In this document: piece by piece, positions 16,622 to 25,956 of the stretch
How positions within the stretch are numbered: the first letter of the stretch is position 1
Layout: each line of letters opens with the position of its first letter
NCBI GenBank assembly: GCA_963759545.1
Contig: CAVXAB010000005.1
Span: 74,142-138,141, forward strand
Source of the DNA: Trebonia sp963759545
Lineage (GTDB): Bacteria; Actinomycetota; Actinomycetes; Streptosporangiales; Streptosporangiaceae
Reading direction: 5' to 3'
Length of the DNA: 64,000 bases
Program-made: the position numbers and the translations under genes
The notes under the pieces: model-generated
Database searches by the model: none
What the model was told of the DNA's origin: nothing
Seen by the model: the letters and a program-made list of their open reading frames with translations, nothing else

Positions 16622-17181
16622 TCACGATCGCCGCTCGCGGCTCAATGGCGGTACTGGCTTCGCACGGCTCGGCGGTCCTCCCTCGATATGCGCGATTGAA
16701 CGGCGCAGCCGATCCCGCCTCCGCTGGCGTCGGCTCCGCCTTCCGCCCGCCGCCGCGACCACTGCACGTCGCGCCTCGGCTCGCAGGCCGGGCTTGTCAC
16801 GTGACGTCGAAGTCCACACCCTCGATCTACATTCGTCCGCGCGCGGCCGACGACGTCGACCAGAAGCTGCTGGACATCGTCCAGGTCACGGGACTCGACA
16901 GAGAACGAGGCCTGGCACTGAAGCCAGGAACTTGCGCTCATCCCGAAGTTCCACTGGCTCTTCAGCGACGGCCGCGAGCGCTGCACGTCCGCGTCCGGAA
17001 CATTGTGGGCGCGGATCGCCCGCCGCACCGCCCCCACCGCTTCGGTGGCCGCCGCGAACGCCTCCGCCGGAGTCTGCTGCATCCTCGCCACCTGGAACCG
17101 TAGCCGTACCAGATCCGGGGCCGCCTTGACGCTCGCTGTGCTGTACACCGTGATGCCCCAAGGGCGCTCGATCATCTGCAT
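16622..17181 (-). pseudogene. Decayed SIMPL-domain (DUF541) protein gene
   Basis: From ATG 17181 (MQMIERPWGITVYSTASVKA) the frame reads a good SIMPL N-terminal half (VRLRFQVARMQQTPAEAFAAATEAV, then QCQASFSVESRDLDDVQQLLVDVV). The matching C-terminal half is spread over other frames, with LRAEARRAVVAAA and AHIEGGPP readable in a different frame at 16622-16819. At least two frame changes are needed, and conserved positions are altered. I regard it as a pseudogene; SIMPL proteins are cell-surface or stress-linked proteins of uncertain role. Confidence 0.6.
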
Positions 17182-17349
17182 GGCTCAATCCAACACAAAT
17201 CGCCCCATGCGCGAGCCGATTCCACCAGCCTGCCCATGATCGTTCATCGGGCGGCGCGCTGCCAGACCGTCTTCAGCTCCGTCGCCGCGAGTCCGCGACA
17301 GGCAGCCTCGCCTGGGATCCTAAGGTCAGGAAACCGAGGAGTCGACGCG

Positions 17350-19476
17350 TCAGGAAGACGCCCGCAGCGCATCCGTCAGCAGCGCGGCCAGCGCATCGAG
17401 CTGGACGCCCGCCGAGGAGGAGACCTCTTCGTCGGACCCGTCAAGCGCCCGGGCGGCAAGCCCGGCCTTGCTGTCGATCAGCTCGGCGATCCGGGTGTCG
17501 ATGGTCTGCGCGGCGATGATGCGCCACGCGGTGACCGGTTCGGCCTGCCCGATGCGGTGGCTGCGATCGATGGCCTGGGTCTGCTCGGCGTCGGTCCAGG
17601 ACAGCTCGGCCAGCACGATGTTCGATGCGACCTGCAGGTTTATGCCCACCCCGGCCGCGGTCAGCGAGCACACCGCGACCGCGACGTCCGGGTCGTTCAC
17701 GAAGGCGTCAATGTTCGCCTGCCGCGCCTTGGGCGTCTGGTCGCCCCGGATCGATGAGAAGCGCACGCCCTGCCGGGCGAAGGTCTCTTCGGCCGCGTCC
17801 ATCACGTCGATGTGCTTGGCGAAGAAGACGACCTTGCCGGTGCTGCGGGCCAGCTGCGCCGCATAGTCCGCGGCCAGTTCGGCCTTCGCCTGGCCGATGC
17901 GCCGCATCATGGTGAACACGTTCTCGCCGGACTGCGCGGTCATCGCGTCCTTCAGCTCTGCCCGGGCCACCCGGCGGACCAGGTCGTAGTCGATGCCTTC
18001 GACGCGAAGGTCGGCGGATCGGTTCGCGAGCGCTCTCTCGTACTGCGCCACCATCCGGCGGGTGAGGTCCCGCTCTGCCGCCCGGATCGACCGGCCGGCC
18101 GGTCCCTCCAGCTCGACGGGGAGGTCGGCGATGCGGCGGGCGGGGATATCGGCGGCCACGTCGAGCTTGCGCCGGCGGACGATGCCGAGGTCGATCACGC
18201 ACTGGCGCGCCGCGGTGTAGAAGCCCCGGTCGGCGGGCGTCAGGCCGGTGTCCTCGAGCGCGTCCGCCAGCTCGCCGAGGGGCTTGCTGTCGTCGATCCA
18301 GCCGAGGAACTGCCAGATCGCCCGGAAGTCGTCGATGTCGTTGATCAGCGGGGTGCCGGTCAGTGCCATCAGCAGCGGCCGCGCCGTACGGGACCTGATG
18401 CGCTCGGAGAGCGCGAGGACGTGCTGCGAGCGCTGCGAGGTCTTGTTCTTGATGAAGTGAGCCTCGTCCACGACCATGCCGCGGAAGCCGAAATCACCGA
18501 GCCACCCCACGTGGCGGTCGAGCACCTCGTAGTTGAGCACCACGATGTCGGCGAAGCCGTCGACAGTCTGGCCGTCGCCCTGCACCACGGTGGCCGCGCG
18601 CTTTGGCGTCCAGCGGGCCGCCTCACGCGCCCAGTTGGTCTTGACGACGCTCGGCACGACGACGAGCAGCGGGTAGGCGTTCGCCGCTTCCGCGGCGAGC
18701 AGCGCCTCGGCCGTTTTGCCCAGACCCGGCTCATCGGCGAGCAGAAATGTCCGGTGACCGGCGTCGGCCGCGGCGACCAGCTGCCCCTGGTGCGGCATCA
18801 GCTCCAGCCCCGCCGGGGTGAAACGTGCCGTCGGTGCCGGGAGCGCCATACACGCCGAGGCTCCCGCGCTGGCGCGCTCGAAGGAACTCAGCAGCGGGCC
18901 GAGCAGTTCCCAGTTGGCCAGGCGGCGCGGACGGGGGGTGCGCTGCGGAACGGCGGAGAAATCGGGGGCGAGGAAGGGGTTCGCCAGCTGCCGGGAGATC
19001 ACCGACTGCGGCACGACCCGCGACTCCACGACGGCGGGGGCGGTCGCGGTCTCCGCCGGCGCGATCTCTTCTGGCGCCGGCTCGATGCCGAGGTCCCGCA
19101 GCATCTCCCGCTTGAGCGACCGGGCCGCGTCGGAGACGCTGGCGTCCTCGGCGAGCAGCGCTAGCAGCCCAGCGTCCCGGACGGCGGTCGTCGCGAGGAT
19201 GGCCGCGATGCCGTCTAGGCGCTTGAGCTGCTCAGCCCGACGACTGCTGTTCCCTGGCGCCGCCTGGACGCGGGCACGCTCGTCCCGCAGCAGCAGGGCG
19301 ACGGCCTGGAACTTCGTGCGCACGGCAGGTGTCACGCGGCCACGCTGGGTGGCCGACTCGACCTCACGGACGGTTCGGGAAAGCACCGAGACGACGTCGT
19401 CGCGATGGCGGACGCGTCGCTGCTTCGGCGGGACGGTACGGCGAGCGCCCTTTTGACGCTGGCCTGTTCGAGCCAA
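17350..19476 (-). CDS. SNF2-family DEAD/DEAH-box helicase
   Basis: About 708 residues. Walker A is LLADEPGLGKTAEALLA, box II is VVDEAHFIKNKTSQRS, motif III is LMALTGTPL, and the helicase C-lobe has VVFFAKHIDVMDAAEE, AGVGINLQVASNIVLAE and QAIDRSHRIGQ, the SNF2 signature closest to SMARCAL1-like enzymes. A DNA translocase that remodels DNA-protein complexes or fork structures is likely. I chose TTG 19476 because AGGAGGA lies 4 bases before it; the frame remains open to 19866 but reads as non-protein composition. No restriction or defence partner is adjacent. Confidence 0.9.
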   Translation of the reverse strand: MARTGQRQKGARRTVPPKQRRVRHRDDVVSVLSRTVREVESATQRGRVTPAVRTKFQAVALLLRDERARVQAAPGNSSRRAEQLKRLDGIAAILATTAVRDAGLLALLAEDASVSDAARSLKREMLRDLGIEPAPEEIAPAETATAPAVVESRVVPQSVISRQLANPFLAPDFSAVPQRTPRPRRLANWELLGPLLSSFERASAGASACMALPAPTARFTPAGLELMPHQGQLVAAADAGHRTFLLADEPGLGKTAEALLAAEAANAYPLLVVVPSVVKTNWAREAARWTPKRAATVVQGDGQTVDGFADIVVLNYEVLDRHVGWLGDFGFRGMVVDEAHFIKNKTSQRSQHVLALSERIRSRTARPLLMALTGTPLINDIDDFRAIWQFLGWIDDSKPLGELADALEDTGLTPADRGFYTAARQCVIDLGIVRRRKLDVAADIPARRIADLPVELEGPAGRSIRAAERDLTRRMVAQYERALANRSADLRVEGIDYDLVRRVARAELKDAMTAQSGENVFTMMRRIGQAKAELAADYAAQLARSTGKVVFFAKHIDVMDAAEETFARQGVRFSSIRGDQTPKARQANIDAFVNDPDVAVAVCSLTAAGVGINLQVASNIVLAELSWTDAEQTQAIDRSHRIGQAEPVTAWRIIAAQTIDTRIAELIDSKAGLAARALDGSDEEVSSSAGVQLDALAALLTDALRASS

Positions 19477-19829
19477 AAACTCCTCCTGTGGAATGCCAGG
19501 CATAGTGGCCGCGGCAGCATGCCGCTCAGTCCCACGGCCAGGGCGAGGAACGTCCCGGGCTGAGGGCCTGGTGCTTCGGGCGCCGAGCCGACTTGCGGAT
19601 CTCCGAGGATCAACGCAGCTGGCCACGGCGGGCATATCATGCGGACCCGGAGCCGCCGACGGGTGGACTGGTGACCACGATACTGGGAAAGTCGTCGCCA
19701 GACTACCGGTTCCGTTCTCGGTGCCTCGATCATCATAACGCGTGCGAGGGCGAGTAATTCCCGGCCCGTCACCCGCGCCTTCGCTGACCGGACCGCCTGA
19801 CAGCGTTAGGCTCGGCTGTCCCGGCGGCG
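19477..19829. other. Intergenic region between helicase and CorA genes
   Basis: About 350 bases upstream of the helicase start and downstream of corA (both minus strand). The strand is open in one helicase frame but has no protein-like composition and no start with good SD. No hairpin or repeat of note is seen; it should hold the helicase promoter. Confidence 0.4.
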
Positions 19830-20825
19830 TCAGGCGGCGCGGGCCTTGCGTGACCTGCGCAGCCACGTGAACAGCAGGACTAGCGGCACCACGAGTCCGC
19901 CGATGCCGTACATGACGAACTCGGTGGGGCCGTCGATGTTTCGCACTAGCCAGCCGAAGTTCTGGCCGAAGAAACCGGTGACGAAGGTGAGTGGCAGGAA
20001 GATCGTGGCCAGGATGGTGAGCTGCTCGATCGTGGAGTTCTGCCGGATGCTGACCCTTGTCTGCTCGACCGAGATCACCGCCATGTTGGCCTCCAGTATC
20101 GTGCCGAGCAGGTCACGCTGGGCCGCTACCTCCTCGTCGGCCAGCAGCAGGTGGTCCTGGACATCGCGCAGGTAGTGGCGCAGCTTCTTGTCCGCCATGC
20201 GCTCGAGCGCGGCCGTGACCGGGAGCAGCGGGTGGACGGCGCGGTAGAAGTCAGTCGCCTCGCGTCGCAGTGAGTAAATCCGCTCGGTTTGCGCCGCGGC
20301 ACCGGAGAATACGGTGGCCTCGACCTGGTCGATGTCGCGCTCTAGCTCGGCAACAACCGGCCCGTACCCGTCCACCACCACGTCCAGGATCGCCCACAGC
20401 GCCGCTGCGCTGCCCGTGTCCATCAACTCCGGGTGCTGCTCAAGCCGCTGCCGGGCGCCGCGCAGCTCACTGGCCACGCCCTGCCGCACGGTGATGATGA
20501 AGGTCGGTGCGAGGAAGACGCTGATCTCGCCGAACTCGACTTCCTCGGCGCCCTCGTCGTAGCGCGCAGTACGCAGGATGACCAGCTGGACGTCCGGCTC
20601 GTAGCGCTCGATCTTCGGCCGCATGTGCATGTTGAGCGCGTCCTCCACCGCCAGTTCATGCAGCCCGAAGATGTCACGGACGTGGTCGAGTTCCGCTTTG
20701 TCCGGCTCGAACAGGCCGAGCCACACAAAACCGCCCTCCGTGCGCCGGGCCGCCACTTCCTGCAGCGGCACCCCTTTCTCGTCGGTCCTGCGGCCGTCCT
20801 GGTAGTGGGCGCAATCGATGATCAT
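19830..20825 (-). CDS. corA: CorA-type magnesium/divalent cation transporter
   Basis: 331 residues: a long cytoplasmic N-terminal domain, then two C-terminal membrane helices (TILATIFLPLTFVTGFFG and FVMYGIGGLVVPLVLLFTW) with a loop. The usual pore signature GMN appears as GQN in TGFFGQNFGW, a variant seen in several actinobacterial CorA proteins. The tail RRSRKARAA is basic. The start lies 61 bases from the divergent immunity-like gene and probably shares a promoter region. Substrate choice (Mg, Co or Ni) is not visible. Confidence 0.9.
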   Translation of the reverse strand: MIIDCAHYQDGRRTDEKGVPLQEVAARRTEGGFVWLGLFEPDKAELDHVRDIFGLHELAVEDALNMHMRPKIERYEPDVQLVILRTARYDEGAEEVEFGEISVFLAPTFIITVRQGVASELRGARQRLEQHPELMDTGSAAALWAILDVVVDGYGPVVAELERDIDQVEATVFSGAAAQTERIYSLRREATDFYRAVHPLLPVTAALERMADKKLRHYLRDVQDHLLLADEEVAAQRDLLGTILEANMAVISVEQTRVSIRQNSTIEQLTILATIFLPLTFVTGFFGQNFGWLVRNIDGPTEFVMYGIGGLVVPLVLLFTWLRRSRKARAA

Positions 20826-20886
20826 GGTCGGTTCTCCTCACCGGTAGCCGAGATCAGCTGTCTGATATCCAGAAGGGGTGCCAACC

Positions 20887-21402
20887 ATGATCCTCCCGAA
20901 GGTCCGGGATCCTCGCTTCGTGACGATCCGCCGCGGTGGGACCCTCACTGATTCTGATCACCATCTCCTCGCTCTTTGGGCGGCGTCTTGCGCGGAGCAC
21001 GTCCTTGACTACTTCGAGTCGGCTCAGCCCGGGGACCTGCGGCCGCGTCAGGCGATCGAGCATGCCCGCGCCTGGGTGCGCGGCGAGGTCAAGATGACCC
21101 AGGCGCGGGCGGCGGGCGGCCATGCGATGGGCGCGGCCAGAGAGCTGCGCGGGGCGGCACGGCATGCCGCGTACGCTGCCGGCCAGGCCGGAGTCGTCGC
21201 ACACGTCGCCGCGCACGAGCTCGGTGCGGCCGCCTATGCGATCAAGGCCGCTCGCGCTGCCGCGCCAGAAGGCGAGGGCGAGGCCGCGGGGCGACTCGAG
21301 TGCCAGTGGCAGCGTGACCAGCTCCCTGAGGCGATTCGCGAGCTCGTACTTGACGACCAGCGGCTGCGGAACGACATCTGCTGGTCGGTCTTTAACTGTT
21401 GA
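20887..21402 (+). CDS. Putative immunity protein family (Imm-like), orphan
   Basis: About 171 residues, all-alpha and alanine-rich: LTDSDHHLLALWAASCAEHVL, RPRQAIEHARAWVRGE, AAGGHAMGAARELRGAARHAAYAAGQAGVVAHVAAHELGAAAYAIKAA. This matches the actinobacterial family labelled putative immunity protein, whose members are often found without toxins. AAGGGG lies 7 bases before ATG 20887; GTG 20878 is an alternative start. No toxin gene is nearby. A hairpin repeat follows directly. Confidence 0.65.
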   Translation: MILPKVRDPRFVTIRRGGTLTDSDHHLLALWAASCAEHVLDYFESAQPGDLRPRQAIEHARAWVRGEVKMTQARAAGGHAMGAARELRGAARHAAYAAGQAGVVAHVAAHELGAAAYAIKAARAAAPEGEGEAAGRLECQWQRDQLPEAIRELVLDDQRLRNDICWSVFNC

Positions 21403-21407
21403 CGGCC

Positions 21408-21640
21408 CGTTAACTAGGCGCTCACCGCCTTCCGCGCCGCCTTTCGCGCTGGGCCTGCGCGCGCGTGCCCGCTCCGTCCGGGTTTGTCCCAGCGGCGCCG
21501 CGGCCCGGACCATGATCATGTGGATTCCGCAGCTTATTTGATGCGGAATCCACATGATCAAGGAAATCGTCCGCGATCAGGCCGCGCCCAGCGCGCCGGC
21601 GTCGCGCACCAGGCCACGCAGGGCCCTCACGCAATCACAT
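21408..21640. repeat. Long-hairpin intergenic repeat, copy 1
   Basis: About 230 bases matching 45443-45657 along their length, including TAGGCGCTCA at one end, GCCGCGGCCCGGAC before the hairpin and CCTCACGCA near the other end. The centre is a perfect 19-bp inverted repeat TGATCATGTGGATTCCGCA (21513-21531) / complement (21542-21560) with a 10-base loop. It has no coding frame. It lies 6 bases after the immunity-like gene stop. Confidence 0.75.
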
Positions 21641-21860
21641 CCGTGAGCCAGGACACCAGACGTTCGGCACCACGCAGAATCGCCAGATCTACGTTCGCTC
21701 GGCCGCCGGAGACAACGACGACTCATGAATTACTTCAGTAACTTCGGCCGCATCCGTCAGGCGATCAACACGGACGGAAAAAGGCGCCGGACGCGCTACA
21801 GCGTGAAATGCCGGGTAGGTGAGAGCGTCGACCGAAGATTAACTGGTGAAGGAGGAGCTG

Positions 21861-22394
21861 ATGAGCTCCGGCGTGGCGCGATGGGCATTCGTGCACCTAG
21901 ACAGTTGGACCTGGTTCGTCGCGGAGTACCGCGTCTGGGTGATAACGCTCGCCACGGTAGTCGGCCTCGCGGCGCCGCTTGTGGGTGCGGCCAGGAGACA
22001 CCTGCCAAGGCCAGTGCCCTCACTGGTTATTCGCAGCGGTGCCATGGCGCTGGCGTTTTCCGCGGCCGCGGTGACTATCTGCTCGCTGCTGCACTTCAGC
22101 GATCTACGCTGGCTGGCGCCCGGCCAGCGTTCGACCGTGCACGTGAGTGCACCAGGGGGCCTGCTGAGTTTCGCCAAACCCATCGTGAATGTGGTCAATT
22201 CAGTCGCGGGCATCCCGGCCGAATTTCGGGCGACCCAAGTGTCAGTCCACATCGCCGTCGTCTGCGCGTTGATGGCGCTGGCAGGCCTCTTCCTGGTGGC
22301 CATAACCTGGCGCCGCGCCCGCCGCGCCGATGTCAGGCAGATCGTGCGGGAAGAAATGCGCCGCTCGACCAGCGCATTCGTGCGGGGATCATGA
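21861..22394 (+). CDS. Three-helix membrane protein, unknown function
   Basis: About 177 residues. Hydrophobic segments lie near residues 25-46 (WVITLATVVGLAAPLVGAA), 58-78 (SGAMALAFSAAAVTICSLL) and 133-155 (VSVHIAVVCALMALAGLFLVAITW), with a long loop between the last two and a basic tail. ATG 21861 has GGAGGAG 3-9 bases upstream. No family is recognised. Confidence 0.7.
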   Translation: MSSGVARWAFVHLDSWTWFVAEYRVWVITLATVVGLAAPLVGAARRHLPRPVPSLVIRSGAMALAFSAAAVTICSLLHFSDLRWLAPGQRSTVHVSAPGGLLSFAKPIVNVVNSVAGIPAEFRATQVSVHIAVVCALMALAGLFLVAITWRRARRADVRQIVREEMRRSTSAFVRGS

Positions 22395-22513
22395 TCACAT
22401 GCCGTGACCACCGGAAGCAGCCGCCCAGGACGTGGGGACCCGCTCTGGCCGAACATGTCGAGCAGGAGCCTCGAACGCGTTAGGTAGCCTCGAACCCGGG
22501 CAGTTGGTGCCGC

Positions 22514-24166
22514 ATGACAGACAAGGCCACCAGCGATCTCTGGTGGAAGAATGCCGTCATCTACTGTGCGGATGTCGCGACCTGGGCGGATTCCGATGGC
22601 GACGGGGTGGGCGACCTAGCCGGGCTGACCAGGCGGCTGGACTACCTGGCGGGGCTTGGCGTCACCACCTTGTGGCTGATGCCTTTCTACCCGTCCCCGC
22701 TCGGCGATGACGGGTACGACATCACCGACTACTACGCGGTCGATCCCCGCTTCGGCACGCTGGGGGATTTCGTCGAGATGATCCGCACCGCCGACAATCT
22801 CGGCATCCGCGTGCTGGTCGACCTCGTGCTGAGCCATACGAGCCGCGAGCATCCCTGGTTCCAGCAGGCGCGCCGCGACCGCGGCTCGCGGTACCGGGAC
22901 TACTACCGCTGGAGCGACACCAGGCAGGAAGAGCCAAGCGAGGTAGCGTTCCCCGGCGAGCAGAAGAGCACCTGGACTTATGACGAAGCCGCCGGCCAGT
23001 GGTACATGCACCGCTACTTCGACTTCATGCCCGATCTGAACATCACCGAGCCGAACGTCCTGGACGAGATGCACAAGGTCCTCGGATTCTGGCTGGAACT
23101 CGGCGTCTCCGGGTTCCGGGTCGACTCGCTGCAATTCATGATCGAGACGGTCGGCACCAACGCCAAGGACCAGCCGGTTACCTACCTGCGCTCGCTCGTG
23201 GAGTTCCTCAAGCGCCGCCGCGGCAATGCCATCTTCCTCGGCGAGGCCAACGTCAGCCAGCAGGAGCAGCAGCGCTACTTCGAGGTGGACGGCGGTGACG
23301 GCGTGCAGATGCTGTTCGACTTCCGCACCTGCGCCGCGCAGTGGCTCGCGCACGCCCGCGGCAGCGCCGCACCGCTCATCGACGCGCTGAACAGCCGGCC
23401 CAGCGTTCCCCAGCAGGCCCAGTTCGCCAACTTCTGCCGCCACCACGACGAACTCAACATCGGGATGCTCAGCGACGGCGAGCGCGAGGAGGTCTTCGCC
23501 GCGTTCGCACCCGAGCAGCGGCACCGGCTCTACGGGCGCGGCATCCGCCGGCGGCTGGCCCCGATGCTCGGCCACGACCAGCAGCGGATCCGGCTCGCCC
23601 TCGCCCTGACGATGGCGCTGCCTGGCACGCCCGTCTTGATGTACGGGGACGAGATCGGCATGGGCGAGGACCTGTCACTGCCCGGGCGCATCGCCGTGCG
23701 CGACCCGATGCAATGGTCACCAGGGCACGCGGGCGGCTTCTCCACCGCCAGCAGGCTGTACCGGCCGGCCCGCGCGGACGGCCCCGACGGCTACCGCGCC
23801 GTCAACGTGCTCGACCAGCGTCACGACCCCGACTCGCAGTACTCCTGGGTCGCGCGCGCCATGCGCGCGCGCCGCGAGTGCCCGGAACTCGGCTGGGGCC
23901 AGTGGCGCACGATCACGGTCGGCGACCCGCGCGTCCTGGCCATCGAGACGCGCTGGCGCGACCGCCGCATGATCACGCTGCACAACCTGTCCGCCGACCC
24001 CGCCACGATTCCCCTGCAGGGCGACCTCGCCGACCTGGCCGGAGCAACCCAGGTCCGCCAGGTCCTTGGCGACCCCGAGCCCCCGCACCGTCCCGGCCAG
24101 GAGATCACGCTCGGGCGTTACGGGTTCCGCTGGCTGCGCCTGCCCCCCGCACCGGAGTCGGCCTGA
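22514..24166 (+). CDS. GH13 alpha-amylase family enzyme (TreS/alpha-glucosidase-like)
   Basis: 550 residues. The (beta/alpha)8 barrel has GLGVTTLWLMPFYPSP, the nucleophile Asp in GFRVDSLQFM (about 210), the acid/base Glu in IFLGEANVSQ (about 243) and the third carboxylate Asp in FCRHHDELNIG (about 318); YFDFMPDLN precedes. The C-terminal beta domain follows residue 450. It resembles trehalose synthase and oligo-glucosidases (GH13_16-like), converting or hydrolysing alpha-glucosides in the cytosol. No signal peptide is seen. It is followed by an AT-rich terminator and lies about 1.8 kb from a GH15 trehalase-like gene, so a trehalose or maltose role fits but is inferred. Confidence 0.87.
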   Translation: MTDKATSDLWWKNAVIYCADVATWADSDGDGVGDLAGLTRRLDYLAGLGVTTLWLMPFYPSPLGDDGYDITDYYAVDPRFGTLGDFVEMIRTADNLGIRVLVDLVLSHTSREHPWFQQARRDRGSRYRDYYRWSDTRQEEPSEVAFPGEQKSTWTYDEAAGQWYMHRYFDFMPDLNITEPNVLDEMHKVLGFWLELGVSGFRVDSLQFMIETVGTNAKDQPVTYLRSLVEFLKRRRGNAIFLGEANVSQQEQQRYFEVDGGDGVQMLFDFRTCAAQWLAHARGSAAPLIDALNSRPSVPQQAQFANFCRHHDELNIGMLSDGEREEVFAAFAPEQRHRLYGRGIRRRLAPMLGHDQQRIRLALALTMALPGTPVLMYGDEIGMGEDLSLPGRIAVRDPMQWSPGHAGGFSTASRLYRPARADGPDGYRAVNVLDQRHDPDSQYSWVARAMRARRECPELGWGQWRTITVGDPRVLAIETRWRDRRMITLHNLSADPATIPLQGDLADLAGATQVRQVLGDPEPPHRPGQEITLGRYGFRWLRLPPAPESA

Positions 24167-24174
24167 CGGTCGCA

Positions 24175-24232
24175 TAAAACCACAATCCGTTCTGATGAAT
24201 GATTTTGATTTTCCGAACGAATTGTGGTTTTA
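24175..24232. terminator. AT-rich bidirectional terminator
   Basis: An 18-bp inverted repeat with one mismatch (TAAAACCACAATCCGTTC / GAACGAATTGTGGTTTTA) with a 22-base loop and U-rich ends, far lower in GC than its surroundings. It separates the GH13 gene from the convergent ECF gene, and its arm overlaps the ECF stop codon. Confidence 0.8.
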
Positions 24233-25120
24233 CCTGGCCAGGCCAGCCAGCTTGTCGGGTGCCCGCACAAAGTCAAGGCGGGTTACCCGGCCGGCGGCCA
24301 CCGTCACGGAGACGATCGTGACGAGTTCGCCTTGGTGGTAGACGGCGAACCCCGGCGCCCCGTTGACGAGGACGCTGTCGATCACGTCGCCTGGTTGTTC
24401 CTTGGCGAGGACGCCGAACAGGAAGCGCGCGACCCGGTCCGCGCCGAGGACAGGCTTGCGGGCGGACGTGACCAGGCCGCCGCCGTCGCTGACCAGGACC
24501 ACGTCCGGGTCGAGCACGCGAATCAGCGCCGCCAGGTCGCCTGACCTCGCCGCCGAGAAGAACGCCTCGACCACGCGCCGGTGCTCGGCCGCGTCGGTCG
24601 CTGGCCAAGGGGATTGCCCCCGGACGTGCCGCCTGGCGCGGGAGGCGAGTTGCCTGACGGCCGCGGGCGCCCGGCCGACGATGGCCGCTACCTCATCGAA
24701 CGTCACGCCGAACAGGTCGTGCAGGACGAACGCGGTCCGCTCCGCCGGCGACAGGGTCTCCATCACCACCAGCATCGCGTAGCCGACCTCGTCGGCGAGC
24801 GTCACCTTGTCCGCCGGGTCCGCGGCCGTCTCATCAGTTGCGGCGAGCACCGGCTCTGGCAGCCACGGGCCGACGTAGCTTTCCCGCCGGACCCGGGCGG
24901 ACCGCAGCACGTCAAGCGCCATCCGCGACACGGCCACGACCGCCCAGGCCTCGACATCGCGCACTGGTTCATCTTTATCGGCGGCGACCAGCCGGAACCA
25001 GCAGTCAGCGACGACGTCCTCGGCCTCGCTATGGCTGCCGATGATCGCGTACGCCACGCGGACCAGCCTCGGCCGCGCCTGGCTGAAGGCGGCAGCCAGC
25101 AGGTCAGGCTCTGTCGTCAC
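24230..25120 (-). CDS. SigJ-like ECF sigma factor with SnoaL-like C-terminus
   Basis: 296 residues. Region 2: LVRVAYAIIGSHSEAEDVVADCWFRL; region 4: LSPAERTAFVLHDLFGVTFDEVAAIVGRAPAAVRQLASRARRHVRG. An NTF2/SnoaL-like tail follows from about 175 (VEAFFSAARSGDLAALIRVLDPDVVL; GAPGFAVYHQGELVTIV), typical of SigJ/ECF41-like factors. The GTG start overlaps the stop of the NmrA-like gene (GTGA), so the two are an operon in which the reductase gene comes first. ECF41 factors are typically encoded next to such SDR or carboxymuconolactone-type enzyme genes that they control. Confidence 0.92.
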   Translation of the reverse strand: MTTEPDLLAAAFSQARPRLVRVAYAIIGSHSEAEDVVADCWFRLVAADKDEPVRDVEAWAVVAVSRMALDVLRSARVRRESYVGPWLPEPVLAATDETAADPADKVTLADEVGYAMLVVMETLSPAERTAFVLHDLFGVTFDEVAAIVGRAPAAVRQLASRARRHVRGQSPWPATDAAEHRRVVEAFFSAARSGDLAALIRVLDPDVVLVSDGGGLVTSARKPVLGADRVARFLFGVLAKEQPGDVIDSVLVNGAPGFAVYHQGELVTIVSVTVAAGRVTRLDFVRAPDKLAGLAR

Positions 25121-25869
25121 AGCGTGCCCCGCGCCCGCTGCTCGGTCACCCAGTCGGCGAACGTCTGCGTCCCGCGCAGCCCCGGCTTGTCGGGCAGGCC
25201 GCCGCCCGCCGCCATGGCCTTGCCCGTCGCGCCTGGCAGCCGCACCGAGACGACCAGGCGCCTGTCCCCGCGTGCGCGAACGACCTGGCGGATCATGTCC
25301 GCCATTATCTCCTCCCGCGGGCCCGCGAGCTCGGACATGGCCACGGGCTCGCCAACGGCGATCCTGGCGAGCGCCGCGCCGACCTCGCGCGCGGCGACCG
25401 GCTGGGCCTGCCAGCGGGGGACGATGACGACGGGCCCGGGCATCTTCGCCAGGTACTGCCCTGCGAACTCATGGAACTGCGCCGCGCGCAGGATGCTCAC
25501 CGGTACCTGCGACTCCTGAAGGACCTTCTCCTGGCGCAGCTTGCCCTGGTAGTAGCCGTACGGCACCCGGTCTATCCCGATGATCGAGAGCGCGACGATG
25601 TGCCGCACGCCTGCGGCGGCGGCCGTGCGCATCAGCGTCCGCGCCGTTGCCTCGAAGAACTCGCTGCTTGCCCGCTTGCCCGACGACGCGACGTTGGTCG
25701 CGTCGATCACCGCGTCGACGCCAGCGAGCGCGGCGTCAAGCCCAGCACCCGTCACCAGGTCAGCGCCGGCCGAACGGGAGATCACGATCGCCTCGTGACC
25801 ATCGGCGCGCAGCGCCTCGACCGTCCAGCGTCCGGCGACGCCCGTTCCGCCTGCCACCGCGATCTTCAT
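25117..25869 (-). CDS. NmrA-like NAD(P)-binding SDR family protein
   Basis: 250 residues. The Rossmann motif is at the start (KIAVAGGTGVAGRWTVEALRADGH), with VDAVIDATNVA, RHIVALSIIGIDRVPYGYYQGK and no catalytic Ser-Tyr-Lys triad in the usual order, as in atypical SDRs. It probably binds NADP(H) and reduces or senses a substrate. The stop overlaps the GTG of the sigma factor gene downstream. Such genes commonly pair with ECF41-type sigma factors. Confidence 0.88.
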   Translation of the reverse strand: MKIAVAGGTGVAGRWTVEALRADGHEAIVISRSAGADLVTGAGLDAALAGVDAVIDATNVASSGKRASSEFFEATARTLMRTAAAAGVRHIVALSIIGIDRVPYGYYQGKLRQEKVLQESQVPVSILRAAQFHEFAGQYLAKMPGPVVIVPRWQAQPVAAREVGAALARIAVGEPVAMSELAGPREEIMADMIRQVVRARGDRRLVVSVRLPGATGKAMAAGGGLPDKPGLRGTQTFADWVTEQRARGTL

Positions 25870-25956
25870 CTGTCCACCTCTATCGCGACGATTACCCCTG
25901 ACGGAAGTAGACGAGGCCGGGCCGCGGAGTGTGACATCGCGGCTTTTTAGCGGCGC

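Noticed and set aside
21780..21845. GGGTAG at about 21813 as another sigma-B-like -10
   Set aside because: No GTT-type -35 block lies 14-16 bases upstream.
22616..23575. A 319-codon minus-strand frame inside the GH13 gene
   Set aside because: It is an antisense shadow; the catalytic residues of GH13 are on the plus strand.
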